Positions 1 through 8,898 are shown, counted from the stretch's first letter. The stretch is DNA of 64,000 nucleotides from a bacterium EF100-94H03 bin56 (GCA_002238685.1 MPMV01000002.1:1-64000); one strand, 5' to 3'. Program-made: numbers and translations. Notes: generated by a model not told the origin, from the sequence alone.

Positions 1-58
1 CTCGGCGACCGCGAGCGCACAACACCGCTGTCTGACATGAAACTCTCCCTTCGCGCGT

Positions 59-1180
59 GTGACAAAACGCCAAGGGATACCGCGACTGATCAGGAGCTCA
101 ACACCGTCCCAGAATGACCGGATACAGATTGCCGGCACATCCCGAATCGAAGGAGCCGACTTCACCGAGCGCGAGTTTGAAGACGCAGTCTCTGCGGATG
201 CCCCTGATGAACACTTCAGCAGGTCGCAACGACAGGCTCGAGCAGCCATCAATACATACCGTTGGATAGGGAAACTCCCAAATGACAGACCAATCGATGA
301 GGAATTTGTCAGAGAGTTACACAGAAGGATTGTAACCGGTTGTGATGATGATCACTGTCCGCCAGGACAGTATCGAGGCGATGGCCACAACGTCAGCTTT
401 GGCCGTCCTCGTCATCGCGGTGTTGAAGGCGGTTCTGAATGCAGCAGAGCTATTCGACTCCTCATCGAGGCGGTAAACCGGGAGTTCCAAGGACACGACA
501 CTCTGATACAGGCGTTGGCTCTGCATTACCATATGGGCGCCATGCACCCATTCCTCGACGGCAATGGGCGAACGGCTCGCGCGCTTGAAGCTTTTCTTCT
601 CAGGAGCGCTTACCTAAAAGATACATTGTTCGTCGCAATGTCCAACTACTATTATGATGAAAAGGACGCATACCTTGCTTGTCTAAGTGAAGTCAGGGAG
701 CGAAACCATGATTTAACGCCGTTCCTCAAATTCGGCCTTAGAGGTATATTTGTGCAGTGCCAAAGGTTACTTAGAGAGATCAGAATTCATGTGCAAAGAA
801 CCTTGTTTCGCGACGTGATGGCACAAATGTATGGGCGGCTGCGATCAACGCGCAAGCGGGCACTGGCCCAAAGACAATATGAGATATTGAACAAACTCCT
901 CGATATGGACAATGAGATTGAATTTCGCGATCTCTTTGGTCTATTGGAGAAACAGTACGACAGTCTAAAGACACCGGATAGAGCGTATGTGCGAGACTTG
1001 AATCACTTGTCAGGACTAGGAGCCATCAGGGTACGTAAAACAAAAGTTCAAAACCCGGAACCTGCAAGATTCTTTGTCTCTGTTCGATTGGACTGGGCAA
1101 CGGAAATCACAGAGACGGCATTCTACCGGCAGATCAACCAGTTGCCTGAAGCAAAAACACGCCTCATTACTTCGGGCTAG
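59..1180 (+). CDS. Fic family protein (probable AMP transferase)
   Basis: 373 residues from a GTG start; a stop lies in frame just upstream (38-40), so this is the only good start. The Fic core HPFLDGNGR is at about residues 163-171, with catalytic His163. Near the N-terminus T27-SRI-E31-G32 fits the class II inhibitory-helix motif [S/T]xxxE[G/N], so the protein probably restrains its own activity. The C-terminal third (about 230-370) looks like a winged-helix type extension, as in Fic/DOC proteins of the Fic_N-Fic-wHTH type. Fic enzymes transfer AMP, or occasionally another nucleotide moiety, to hydroxyl groups of target proteins. Base composition is clearly lower in GC than the flanking genes, suggesting transfer. 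The target is unknown. Confidence 0.9.
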   Translation: MTKRQGIPRLIRSSTPSQNDRIQIAGTSRIEGADFTEREFEDAVSADAPDEHFSRSQRQARAAINTYRWIGKLPNDRPIDEEFVRELHRRIVTGCDDDHCPPGQYRGDGHNVSFGRPRHRGVEGGSECSRAIRLLIEAVNREFQGHDTLIQALALHYHMGAMHPFLDGNGRTARALEAFLLRSAYLKDTLFVAMSNYYYDEKDAYLACLSEVRERNHDLTPFLKFGLRGIFVQCQRLLREIRIHVQRTLFRDVMAQMYGRLRSTRKRALAQRQYEILNKLLDMDNEIEFRDLFGLLEKQYDSLKTPDRAYVRDLNHLSGLGAIRVRKTKVQNPEPARFFVSVRLDWATEITETAFYRQINQLPEAKTRLITSG

Positions 1181-1400
1181 GAGGACCACCACTTCGCAGC
1201 GGCCCGCTGCGCAATCTCGGGACGCTGCTCAGGGGTGAGGCTCCTGGCACGAGTTCGGCTGTCTTTCGCGCCCAGTGCCTTGGGGCGGTGTCCTTGCCAT
1301 CGCCTTCCTACTTTTCCTCGCCGGTGGTGATGCCCATGATCTTGATGGCGTTGCCGACCACATCAGCAGAGCGCTTCTGGCCTTCTGGGCCTCCGGGCAT
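1177..1400 (-). pseudogene. Decayed small accessory gene (KRSADVVGNAxKIMxITTGE type)
   Basis: Reading the minus strand from an ATG at 1400 gives GQKRSADVVGNAIKIMGITT, then GEEK and an in-frame TAG. A shifted frame continues as SLTPEQRPEIAQRAAAKWW up to a TAG at 1177-1179. From memory, these two pieces are the N- and C-terminal parts of a small basic protein common beside mobile elements in rhizobia and relatives (pattern KRPADVIGNAV..IATGE ... TPEQRAEIARKAAAKRW). At least one stop and one frameshift break it. Its end overlaps the last bases of the fic gene on the opposite strand. The family function is not known to me. Confidence 0.55.
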
Positions 1401-1660
1401 GTCACCCTCTCTTGCTTCACGCCAGGCACTTGGAATGTGGGTACAGTCGGCGACGGGGCAGATTTCAAACTGAGACACTCGCGAACTGCAGGCCGGCGCA
1501 CGCATCGAGACTGCCGTGGAGCATTGGTCACTATCCGGCGGGTGACGAACCTATAGGCCCGCACAAGATCGTCACGAATGACGCCAGGACGATTGACTGA
1601 AGGCAACGGCAATGTCTGTTGCGATTGACATTGAGATCACCATTGTTGTCGGAAGAATAA
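1401..1660. other. Gene-poor stretch
   Basis: No convincing coding potential on either strand. It holds the upstream remains of the decayed gene before it and the leader of the HipB-like gene that follows, whose GGAAG at about 1650 is a plausible ribosome binding site. Confidence 0.5.
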
Positions 1661-1998
1661 ATGCTGAGACCAACGATGATCGGTGGGTCTCCCCCGGCCG
1701 CTGTCGAGGAGTCGCTGGGGCGGTTGGGTTCGAACATCCGAACGGCTCGACTGCGCCGCACGCTCTCGCATTCCGAGCTGGCAGAGAGAATGGGCGTCTC
1801 CCGGTTCGTGATCGCCGACATCGAAAGAGGCAAGCCGACAACCGGTGTTGCGACCTGTTTGGGCGCGCTGTGGGTGTTGGGACTGCTCGATCACATGCGC
1901 GAGGTGGCCGATCCCGATCGCGATGACGAAGGCAAGACCCTGGAGAGAGCGTTGCCCGAGGAGGGCAGGCCGCCGTCGGGCGCTGAGCGACGACCTCT
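1661..1998 (+). pseudogene. HipB-like XRE antitoxin/regulator, reading frame lost at 3' end
   Basis: From ATG 1661 the frame encodes a helix-turn-helix of the XRE/HipB type: LGSNIRTARLRRTLSHSELA, then ERMGVSRFVIADIERGKPTT and a short helical tail (ALWVLGLLDHMREVADPD). Conserved sequence stops around 1985. After that the frame stays open only because it runs antisense through the next gene, so the natural stop has been lost. In intact modules of this kind hipB overlaps hipA, and a piece of hipA follows here. It may still make a DNA-binding protein with a foreign tail. Confidence 0.65.
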
Positions 1999-2043
1999 GA
2001 GCGCGAGTGCTACGTCTACATCGTGCTGTCAGGCGCAGCGGAG
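1987..2043 (+). pseudogene. HipA N-terminal fragment
   Basis: One frame over from the HipB-like gene, SERECYVYIVLSGAAEV matches the start of short HipA-type kinases (pattern ECFVYITLPG..EPV). The similarity ends after about 19 codons, and the frame hits TGA at 2101-2103. The rest of hipA is absent; a TauD-type gene on the other strand follows at once. So a hipBA toxin-antitoxin module was truncated here by the junction with the neighbouring gene. Confidence 0.5.
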
Positions 2044-2077
2044 GTGCGTTCCCGGGCGAGCCGCGCCGGGTGGACTC

Positions 2078-2992
2078 CTAGAATGGCCGTTCGCCTTCGA
2101 TGACGATGCGTCTCAGGTGGCGGCGGTGGCCTGGATAGTCGCTGTGGGCGTAGTGGAGGCAGCAGCGATTGTCCCAGATCGCCAGGGACTTCGGTTTCCA
2201 GCTCAGCCTGCATGTGAATTCGGGGATGATGGAGTGCCTCCAGAGACGGCGCAGCAGCGAGAGGCTCTCCTGCTGCGATCTTCCCTCGAAGCGGGCGGTG
2301 AAGGCGTCATTGGTGTAGAGCGCCTTGGCGCCCGTGACCGGGTGCGTGCGGCAGATGGGGTGCAGGACCTCGTTGAACTGGACTTCGGAGTAGAGGATGG
2401 GCGTCGCCGTGTTGCCGGTCACTTCCTGATCGATCGAAGAGGTGCCATACCCCAGCGCCGAGGAATTGACGCAGCGCACGCCGGCGAGTTCGGTCTTCAG
2501 CGCTTCGTCGAGCGTTTCCCAGGCGAGGTACTGGTTGGAGAAGGCCGTGTCTCCTCCGAGGGGCGGACAGGCGATGGCGTAGGCCATCGTGTATTTCGGC
2601 GGACGTTCGAAGTTGCATGAGTCCGAATGCCAGCTGCCGCCGAAGGCATACTTGTCTTCAGGTTCCTGGATGAGTTCGGTGATCTCCGGATAGCCCTCCA
2701 TCTTCCGCGCATAGGGCCATGGCAGCGGCCTGCCGAGACGCCGCGCCAGTCTCACCTGGTCGGCTGGTTCGAGATCCTGGTCGCGAATCATGAGGGCGAT
2801 GTGATCGATGAGCGCCCGTTCGAGTTCACCGATCGCCTCGTCGGAGGCCTTCGCCAGAGCGATGCCCTCGATCACCGCGCCGATCGCGCCCGTGGCCGGG
2901 GTCACGGTGAAGTGCCGGTAGGTGGCGGGAGAGAACTGCGGCGCATGGGATACGGCAGCCTGGTAGGAGAATGTGGCGACGTAGCCAGCCAT
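2078..2992 (-). CDS. TauD/TfdA-type Fe(II)/2-oxoglutarate dioxygenase
   Basis: About 304 residues. The preferred start is the ATG at 2992, preceded by GAGGGG; an upstream ATG at 3037 is in frame but has no good ribosome site. The iron-binding facial triad is visible as HSD within GSWHSDSCNF and a distal His in CLHYAHSDYPGHRRHLRR, whose last arginines would bind 2-oxoglutarate. GGDTAFSNQYLAWETL is the usual segment of this fold. Family members hydroxylate taurine, 2,4-D or other small organic acids; the substrate here cannot be read from sequence. It stands alone, divergent from kdsD. Confidence 0.9.
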   Translation of the reverse strand: MAGYVATFSYQAAVSHAPQFSPATYRHFTVTPATGAIGAVIEGIALAKASDEAIGELERALIDHIALMIRDQDLEPADQVRLARRLGRPLPWPYARKMEGYPEITELIQEPEDKYAFGGSWHSDSCNFERPPKYTMAYAIACPPLGGDTAFSNQYLAWETLDEALKTELAGVRCVNSSALGYGTSSIDQEVTGNTATPILYSEVQFNEVLHPICRTHPVTGAKALYTNDAFTARFEGRSQQESLSLLRRLWRHSIIPEFTCRLSWKPKSLAIWDNRCCLHYAHSDYPGHRRHLRRIVIEGERPF

Positions 2993-3091
2993 GACCCGGC
3001 ACCCCTCTTCAACACGAAGCGGGCCCACTATAGGCAAGCCGGAGCCCTTGCTCCATGGCCCGGTGACGCGCCCTTGTTCGCGGCGCCCAGA

Positions 3092-3120
3092 TTGGCCCCG
3101 GATTGCGTGGCGTCTATACT
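3092..3120 (+). promoter_or_regulatory. Candidate sigma70-type promoter of kdsD
   Basis: TTGGCC at 3092-3097 and TATACT at 3115-3120 are separated by 17 bases, and transcription would start some 30-35 bases before the kdsD ATG at 3160. The -10 box stands out in this GC-rich context. Confidence 0.5.
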
Positions 3121-3159
3121 GTCGCCCTCACAGGGTTCCCGGGAGTGCGGGTTGCGGAC

Positions 3160-4203
3160 ATGGACGACCTCTCCAGGCACACCCTGGCCCCGGCCTCCCT
3201 CGCCACACCGCTTGATGCGGCGCGCGAGGTTCTGAACGAAGCGGCCACGTGTCTGGGCGCGGCGGCAACAGCCCTCGGTCCGGACTTCCTCGCCACGGCC
3301 GAAGCGCTCGGCGCAGCGGAGAGCCGCACGGTGGTGCTCGGTGTCGGCAAGTCCGGTCACATCGCCACGAAGTTCGTCGCCAGTCTGGTGTCGACCGGCC
3401 ATCGCGCCGCCTTCATCCATCCCCAGGAAGCGCTCCACGGTGATCTCGGGCAGGCACGGGACGCGACACTCGCCGTGCTGCTCACGCACTCCGGAGCGAC
3501 CGACGAGCTGCGCATCCTCACCCCGTACCTGAAGGATTTCGGTGCGCGCATTGCCACCATCACGGCCTTCAGGGACTGCCTCCTCGCCGAACACAGCGAC
3601 TGGGTGATCGAGACCAGGGTCAAGGCCGAGGCCGGGCTGCACCGACTGGCGCCCACATCGTCTTCGACCACCACGCTCTCCCTGTGTGATGCGCTGATGA
3701 CCGCCAGTCTCACGATTCGCGGGTTCACCCCGGAACAGTTTCGTGGCCTCCATCCAGGAGGCCTTCTCGGCCGCGGCCTGATGACGGTCCGCGACGTCAT
3801 GCTGGAGGCGTCCACACTGCCCTGGCTGAAACCCGGTTCCTCGATCTGGGAGGTTCTCGATGTCGTCACGACCGGCGCCCGCGGCTTTGCCGTGGTCTGC
3901 GAGTCGGACCCCGCCACCGCACCGCCTGTCGGTTCAGTCGGCGTCATCTCCGACGGCGACATCCGCCGGGCGCTTGCCGACCGCTCGGGATTTGACGCGC
4001 TCACCGCGGACTCCATCATGACCGCCTCGCCCATGGCGATTGCCACCGATGCGCTGATGTTCGATGCCCTGCGGCTGATGGAGGAGAACCGCTTCACCTT
4101 CCTCGTGTGCGAGGATGGCGGCCGCCTCCGGGGCGCCGTTCACATGCACGAAATCCTGGCGCGTGATCTCGGTGTTCCGGTGCGCCGTGACCGCCTGCCC
4201 TGA
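3160..4203 (+). CDS. kdsD: Arabinose-5-phosphate isomerase (KdsD/KpsF type)
   Basis: Interconverts ribulose-5-phosphate and arabinose-5-phosphate, the first committed step towards Kdo and lipopolysaccharide, in the cytoplasm. 347 residues from ATG 3160; in-frame TTG and GTG codons upstream lack ribosome sites. The SIS domain (about residues 40-190) carries GVGKSGHIATKFVASLVSTG, HGDLGQARD, LTHSGATDEL and LAPTSSSTTTLSLCDAL, and HPGGLLGRGL closes it. Two CBS repeats follow (about 205-340). The usual NSGET-like loop is HSGAT here. It is transcribed alone and convergent with secB. Confidence 0.93.
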   Translation: MDDLSRHTLAPASLATPLDAAREVLNEAATCLGAAATALGPDFLATAEALGAAESRTVVLGVGKSGHIATKFVASLVSTGHRAAFIHPQEALHGDLGQARDATLAVLLTHSGATDELRILTPYLKDFGARIATITAFRDCLLAEHSDWVIETRVKAEAGLHRLAPTSSSTTTLSLCDALMTASLTIRGFTPEQFRGLHPGGLLGRGLMTVRDVMLEASTLPWLKPGSSIWEVLDVVTTGARGFAVVCESDPATAPPVGSVGVISDGDIRRALADRSGFDALTADSIMTASPMAIATDALMFDALRLMEENRFTFLVCEDGGRLRGAVHMHEILARDLGVPVRRDRLP

Positions 4204-4215
4204 TGACCCGCGCGG

Positions 4216-4698
4216 TCAGTCGTTCTCGGTTTCCCTGTCCTGCTCCTGGCGGGCGAGGGCGTGCTGGCGATAGAGACCGACAAAGTCGACCGGCTCCATG
4301 AGGAGCGGCGGGAAACCGCCATCGCGCACGACATCGGCAATGATCCGCCTGGCGAAGGGGAAAAGCATCCTCGGACCCTCGATCAGGAGCATGGGCGCGC
4401 GCGCCTGGTCATCGACATCGGCGAGAGAGAACACACCCCGGTAGTCGAGTTCGACCAGGAACCAGGGCTCTTCCTCCCTTGTCGCATTGACCGTGATCCT
4501 CACCGCCACCTCGTAGAACGCTTCCTGGAGCTGGCGCGAGTCGATGTTGAGGTTGACCTCGACCTCGGGCTTGCTGTCCGCTGCCGCGGCAACGCTCGCC
4601 GCACCACGGGGACTCTCGAAAGAGAGGTCCTGCAGGAACTGCGTGTGCAGCCGCAGCTTGGCCTGTATCCGTTCCGCGGCAGCGGTTTCCTCAGCCAT
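4216..4698 (-). CDS. secB: Protein-export chaperone SecB
   Basis: 160 residues, full length for SecB. It keeps presecretory proteins unfolded and delivers them to SecA. The N-terminal FLQDLSFESPRG and the core VEVNLNIDSRQLQEAFYEV, YRGVFSL and LLIEGPRMLFPFARRIIADV are typical of alphaproteobacterial SecB, and the FPPLLMEPVDFVGLYRQ tail segment is complete. Start ATG 4698. In related genomes secB lies beside fxsA and dnaQ; here about 4.5 kb of accessory DNA separates it from fxsA. Confidence 0.96.
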   Translation of the reverse strand: MAEETAAAERIQAKLRLHTQFLQDLSFESPRGAASVAAAADSKPEVEVNLNIDSRQLQEAFYEVAVRITVNATREEEPWFLVELDYRGVFSLADVDDQARAPMLLIEGPRMLFPFARRIIADVVRDGGFPPLLMEPVDFVGLYRQHALARQEQDRETEND

Positions 4699-5154
4699 GC
4701 TTCGACACTCCCGGTTGCGCTGGAGGCCCGTTCATAGCCGATTGTCGGCCGAAGGGCGACACGGGCCGTGCGGGTTCGGCCCGAATGCCGGCGCCAGCAT
4801 CGTGCCGCCGCACTCCACGGCCCGGTTTCGCAGACGGAGTGTCGAGGTCGGCCCGCACGTGCGGCGTTCACCTCGTCCTTGATGAGATCGATGAATTCCT
4901 GTTGGCCGGAGGCGCTTGCACGGTCCCCGGCGCGGGCGATGGCGGCGGCGGGGTCATGATCCCCGACGACCTGCGTCTGCGCCAGTGCCCAGGGACACGA
5001 ACCGGTTCGAAGATGGGAGGCGGGAGGCGGCCTGGTTCGAGGGCATGCTCGCGTGGGACCAGCCCGGGGTGGCGCTGGCCGGGCTGCGGCGGGAGTCTCC
5101 GGTTCCCCTCCATGATCGGGCGGTGACCGCGATGTTGGTCTGGCCCGACCTGTC
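4699..5154. other. Accessory intergenic stretch, no assignable gene
   Basis: Open frames exist on both strands but none is recognisable. A plus-strand stretch around 4998-5155 reads FEDGRREAAWFEGMLAWDQP and a minus-strand one around 4840-4990 reads QEFIDLIKDEVNAARAG; either may be a fragment of a lost gene. The 3' edge is the junction with an IS630-like transposase tail. Confidence 0.35.
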
Positions 5155-5262
5155 GTGGAGAACTACAATGCGAAGGCACGTCCGTTCGTCTGGGTCGCAA
5201 CCGCAGAATCAATCCTCGCCAAGATCGAGAGACCTTGTTCAGTTATCTCCGGGACACAACAC
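5155..5262 (+). mobile_element. IS630-family transposase C-terminal remnant
   Basis: The 36 codons from GTG 5155 encode NYNAKARPFVWVATAESILA followed by KIER and ISGTQH. This matches the conserved end of IS630-type transposases (HHNENPKPFVWTATADSILEKVAR...). Normally a stop would follow; here the frame reads TGG and continues into the desaturase. Nothing upstream of about 5150 resembles the rest of a transposase, so only the tail survives. Confidence 0.65.
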
Positions 5263-5274
5263 TGGGACGGAATC

Positions 5275-6249
5275 TTGGGCGAAGGCGTTCTCACTCCCCA
5301 GACCCAGGCGTTTCACGGCACGGCGCCGCTTGCGCGGCGGGAGCTGAAGACGCTGATGCGGCGCTCCGATCTCCCGGCCCTGACCCGCCTTCCGCTATGG
5401 TACGGCGTGCTGGCCTCCACGGCCCTGCTGGTGTGGACGGCGCTCGGCACCTGGTGGCTCGTTCCCGCCATGTTCGTCCACGGGGTGGTTCTGGTCCATC
5501 ACTTCTCGCTGCAGCACGAGTGCACGCACTTCACCGCGTTCCGCACGCGACGGATCAACGAGTGGGCCGCGGCATGGTGCGGCTTCTGGATTTGCGTCCC
5601 GCCCGTCTTCTTTCGCTACGAACACTGCGATCACCACACGCACACCCAGATCGTGGGTCGCGATCCCGAGCTGATTTTCCTGTCCGGTTCCGTATGGGGA
5701 CACCTTGCCTATGTGTCGTCCCTGCCCTACTGGCGCGGCATGCTTGGCGGCCTTCTCAACCACGCATGGGGACGCCTGAGCGCAGCCGAGAGGCGCTTCG
5801 TACCCCCTGAGGAGCGAAGGGCTGTCGCCGTCGAAGCGCGCGTGTTCCTCGCCCTCTATCTCGCCGTTTCTGTGGCCATGGTCGCCTTCGACTGGTGGGC
5901 GCCGCTCTGGTTCTGGTGGCTGCCGGTTTTCCTGGGCGAACCCGTCATGCGTTCCATCCGCATGACGGAACACGTCGGCCGGCCCAACGTGCGCGACATG
6001 ACGACCAACACGCGCACCACCCTGGTGTCCTGGCCCTGGCGCTTCCTGGCATGGAACATGCCGTTCCATGCGGAACATCATTTCGCTCCGTCGGTTCCGT
6101 TCCATGCCCTGCCCGCGCTTCACGAGAAACTGAAGGGGCGCCTGCACGTCGAAGCCGGCGGCTATCTTGGCGTCCACCGGGGCATCGTCGGCCAGATCAC
6201 GGGCCGCTCCGCGCGCCTCGGCGACCCTGCAGGCACCGATGAGCGATGA
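5275..6249 (+). CDS. Membrane fatty acid desaturase family protein
   Basis: Three histidine boxes of the di-iron membrane desaturase/hydroxylase fold are present: HECTH, HCDHH (in EHCDHHTHTQ) and HAEHH. Hydrophobic segments flank them (LWYGVLASTALLVWTALGTW; ALYLAVSVAMVAFDWWAPLW). The frame is open from 5155, but its first 36 codons are a transposase tail, so I place the start at TTG 5275; ATG 5356 would still keep all boxes. The reaction is oxygen-dependent C-H oxidation of a lipid or isoprenoid chain, with the substrate unknown. The next gene overlaps and encodes a Rieske ferredoxin, a probable electron donor. Confidence 0.85.
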   Translation: MGEGVLTPQTQAFHGTAPLARRELKTLMRRSDLPALTRLPLWYGVLASTALLVWTALGTWWLVPAMFVHGVVLVHHFSLQHECTHFTAFRTRRINEWAAAWCGFWICVPPVFFRYEHCDHHTHTQIVGRDPELIFLSGSVWGHLAYVSSLPYWRGMLGGLLNHAWGRLSAAERRFVPPEERRAVAVEARVFLALYLAVSVAMVAFDWWAPLWFWWLPVFLGEPVMRSIRMTEHVGRPNVRDMTTNTRTTLVSWPWRFLAWNMPFHAEHHFAPSVPFHALPALHEKLKGRLHVEAGGYLGVHRGIVGQITGRSARLGDPAGTDER

Positions 6250-6556
6250 TCACTGGCGCGACCTGATCGCCGTCTCCCGTCTCGATCGCGCAGACGTGAC
6301 GCCCGCGCTTCTCGATGGCCGACGTCTGGCCGTCTACGACACGCCGGGCGGCATCCACGTCACGTCGGCCCGCTGCAGCCATGGCGGCGCAGATCTGTGC
6401 GACGGCTATCTCGACGGTTTCCGGATCGAATGCCCGCTGCACCAGGGGTGTTTCGATATCCGCACCGGCAAGGCCACCGGCCGTCCGGCGACGCGGCCCA
6501 TCAGGGCCTACGCCTGCCGGGTTGTCGACGGGATGGTGCAGGTCGACTGGACCTGA
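6239..6556 (+). CDS. Rieske [2Fe-2S] ferredoxin
   Basis: 105 residues with the cluster ligands CSH (in ARCSHGGADLC) and CPLH (in IECPLHQGCFD), the CxH...CxxH pattern of small soluble Rieske ferredoxins, followed by a typical GKATGRPATRPIRAY strand. ATG 6239 lies inside the end of the desaturase gene (overlap 11 bases), implying translational coupling. It most likely passes electrons to that desaturase. No reductase gene is adjacent. Confidence 0.9.
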   Translation: MSDDHWRDLIAVSRLDRADVTPALLDGRRLAVYDTPGGIHVTSARCSHGGADLCDGYLDGFRIECPLHQGCFDIRTGKATGRPATRPIRAYACRVVDGMVQVDWT

Positions 6557-6663
6557 AGCACGACGCATCCGCGTGCACACAGGGCATCAGGAACAATCTC
6601 GCATCCCGGCTCGCGCGGCGCTTCGGGGCTGGGCGAGCCCCCGCGCTTCAGGCCAAGCAAGAA

Positions 6664-6688
6664 GGGCCCGGCGAACGCCGGGCCCTTT
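6664..6688. terminator. Bidirectional hairpin terminator
   Basis: GGGCCCGGC (6664-6672), loop GAAC, GCCGGGCCC (6677-6685), then TTT. The nine base pairs are perfect. It lies between the convergent ferredoxin gene and the substrate-binding protein gene, so it can serve both. Confidence 0.75.
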
Positions 6689-6707
6689 GCATCGGTACCG
6701 GGAACGA

Positions 6708-8352
6708 TCAGACGGTGCCTTCAGCGAACCACCAGCGTTCCGGTGCGCGGTTGCCGTCGAGGGACCACTCGCCCGACACGCTCTCGGTGTGCCGCACGTT
6801 GGTCGCGGTAGCCCAGATGTAGTTGCGGAAGAACGGCACGATCGTGCCGCCGTCGTCGCGCACGAGCCGCTGCATCTCCGAGTACATCTCCGCGCGGAGA
6901 TTGTCGTCGAGTTCGGCACGAGCCTGGATCAACAGCTCGTCGAAACGCCCGTTCTGCCAATGCGCGTCGTTCCACGGCGCGGGACCGTAGTAGCCCAGTG
7001 AGAAGATCATGTCGGGAGTCGGGCGCGGGCCCCAACCGCACAGGACGAAGGGGGTTGAGGGGCGGAACGGGGTCGACGCACACGACGAAGGGCTTGACGA
7101 GCCAGACGTTCGACCAGTAGCCGTCTTCCGCCTCGCGAATGACGTTGACGTCGATGCCCGCGGCCTTGGCCGTCTCCTGGTAGAAGACCGAGAAGTTGAC
7201 GCCGCCGACGAACGGCACCTCCGAGGTCGAGAAGTCGACGGCGAGGCTGTCCATGCCAGCCTGCTTGAGGTGCCACTTGGCCTTGTCGGGGTCATACACC
7301 CGCTGCTCGATGCCGGGATCGTGGTACGGCAACGTCGGGGAGATGGGATGGTCGTTGCCGACCGTGCCATGACCGTGCAGCACGACGTCCAGCGCACCCT
7401 CGCGATCGAGGGCGTACTTGAGGGCCAGGCGGACGTTGACATCGTCGAACGGCGCCACGTCCGTGTGCATCGGCATGCTGGCGTGCTGGCCGGTCGCGAT
7501 CTCCTCGACGATCACGTCCTCGTTCTGGGCGAGGAGATTCGCGGTCTTCGGGTCGGCCTCGATCATGGCGTCGAACTGGCCGGTCTGCACACCCGCCTCG
7601 CGCGCCACCACATCGGTCACCTGAGAGATCTCGACGGCGTCGAAGTTTGCCTTGCCCTCCTTGAAGTAGTTGGGGTTCCTCGAACCGATGGCCACGATGC
7701 CGGGCTCGAACTCCTCCAGCACATAGCCGCCCAGGCCGACTCCGCTCCAGTCGATGCTGCCCTCGCCGTCGGACGGGAACATGACGAAATGATAGTCGGT
7801 CATGATGAAGGGCAGGTCGGCGTTGCCGGTCTCGAGATCGATTCGCACCGTGTGGGCGTCCTCGGCCCTGATGTCGGTGACGGTCGAGAGAAGCGCCGAG
7901 CCGCCCGAGGTCGAATTCTCGCCGCGGTGATGGTTGAGCGAGGCAACCACGTCGTCGGCCGTGAAACTCTTGCCGTTGTGGAATTCCACGCCCTTGCGCA
8001 GCTTGAAGGTCCAGCTGCCGGCGTCAGGCGTCGCTTCCCAGCTTTCGGCGGCATCGGGGCCCAACTCGTTGTCGGGCGTGATCTCGGTCAGGTTGTTGGT
8101 GATCATCCGCGGCAGGAAAATCTGGAAGGTCGACTCGTAGGTCGCCGGATCCAGGCTGTCGGTGGTGTTGCCGTCGTCCACCGCGATACGGAACGTGCCG
8201 CCCCTTTGCGGAGTTTCCGCCAGCGCGGCGCTGTCGGCGAACGTGGCAGCCGCGGCCGCCGTGACGCCGAGCGCGGTCGCCTGCTGGATGAAATCGCGGC
8301 GGTTGATGCGGCCGTCAAGCGCCACACGCTCCAGATCTTTCAATGTGGTCAT
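6708..8352 (-). pseudogene. Family 5 peptide/opine-type ABC substrate-binding protein, frameshifted
   Basis: ATG 8352 follows a strong GGGAGG. A Tat signal (NRRDFIQQATALGVTAAAAA) leads to a periplasmic SBP_bac_5 protein of the DppA/OppA class: RGGTFRIAVDDGN, SLDPATYEST, WTFKLRKGVEFHNGKSFTAD, VRLALKYALDREG. The frame breaks near 7070. One frame ends in VKPFVVCVDPV and the correct C-terminal part (CGWGPRPTPDMIFSLGYYG through RWWFAEGTV) resumes in another, because about 40 extra bases are present. Without them the length would be about 535 residues. No permease or ATPase genes adjoin it. If the insertion is an assembly error the gene is intact. Confidence 0.85.
7037..7090. repeat. Imperfect 40-bp direct duplication breaking the SBP gene
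   Basis: CGCACAGGACGAAG (7037-7050) and CGCACACGACGAAG (7077-7090) are 13/14 identical and exactly 40 bases apart. Their flanks also align loosely, with many G/C exchanges. Removing one repeat unit restores the reading frame and a normal protein (VKPFVV-CGWGPRPTP). The same kind of lesion occurs in mltA and in the SBP gene at 60 kb. Confidence 0.7.
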
Positions 8353-8594
8353 GATACCTCCCTCGGTCTGGTTCCAGTCCCAGGCGCATGACCGCCCCCT
8401 TGAGACTGGAGACAGGTTACTTCCGATCTTGATCCGCCGCAAAGCTTCCTGCCACCGGGCTGCAGGCGGAGAGCAGCCAGCCGTGATTGACGCCGGGCGA
8501 GACCAGTCCGGCGGCCGGTCCGCGCCGAAGCGGGTGGCCTGTTCGAAAGTGTGGACAATGCGCAGGGCTCTGCCGCGGTTCCCGGGAAGCCCGA

Positions 8595-8898
8595 CAGTAC
8601 GGCTGCATGTCGGCGCCGTGTCGGTGTGGGAGATGCGCCTCAAACACGACGCGCGCTACCGGTCAGGGGCGCGCAAGGGTCCCTTTGATCCGAATGCTGT
8701 TCTAACCGTGCTGGAGAATCAGGAGTTGGTGTTCGTTCCGATGACCATGCGGCATGCGGCGCGGGCACTCGACGTCCCTCTCGGTCATCGCGATCCGTTC
8801 GACGAATTGCTCCTGGAGCAGGCACAGGAAGAGGCCTCCAGTTGCTCACGGCGGATCACCATCAAGGGGCGGGCGTGAGCTTGCCGCCAGGTTCCTGA
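8595..8898 (+). pseudogene. VapC-type PIN toxin, 5'-truncated and frameshifted
   Basis: The frame reads LHVGAVSVWEMRLKHDARYR, FDPNAVLTVLENQELVFVPM and LDVPLGHRDPFDELLLEQAQ, the middle and end of a PIN-domain ribonuclease (pattern VSAVSVWEI ... HHRDPFDRLLIAQA). The N-terminal LDTHVLLW segment with the first acidic residue is missing. After QEE the frame shifts: GLQLLTADHH, the expected end, lies one frame over and stops at 8896-8898. No antitoxin gene precedes it. It is non-functional. Confidence 0.7.

Noticed and set aside
2044-2620. Extension of the HipB-like frame to 2620 as a real fusion protein
   Set aside because: The extension is antisense to the TauD-type gene and has no family resemblance.
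7009-8391. 460-codon plus-strand frame opposite the substrate-binding protein
   Set aside because: Antisense shadow; the minus strand has a Tat signal and a full SBP fold.
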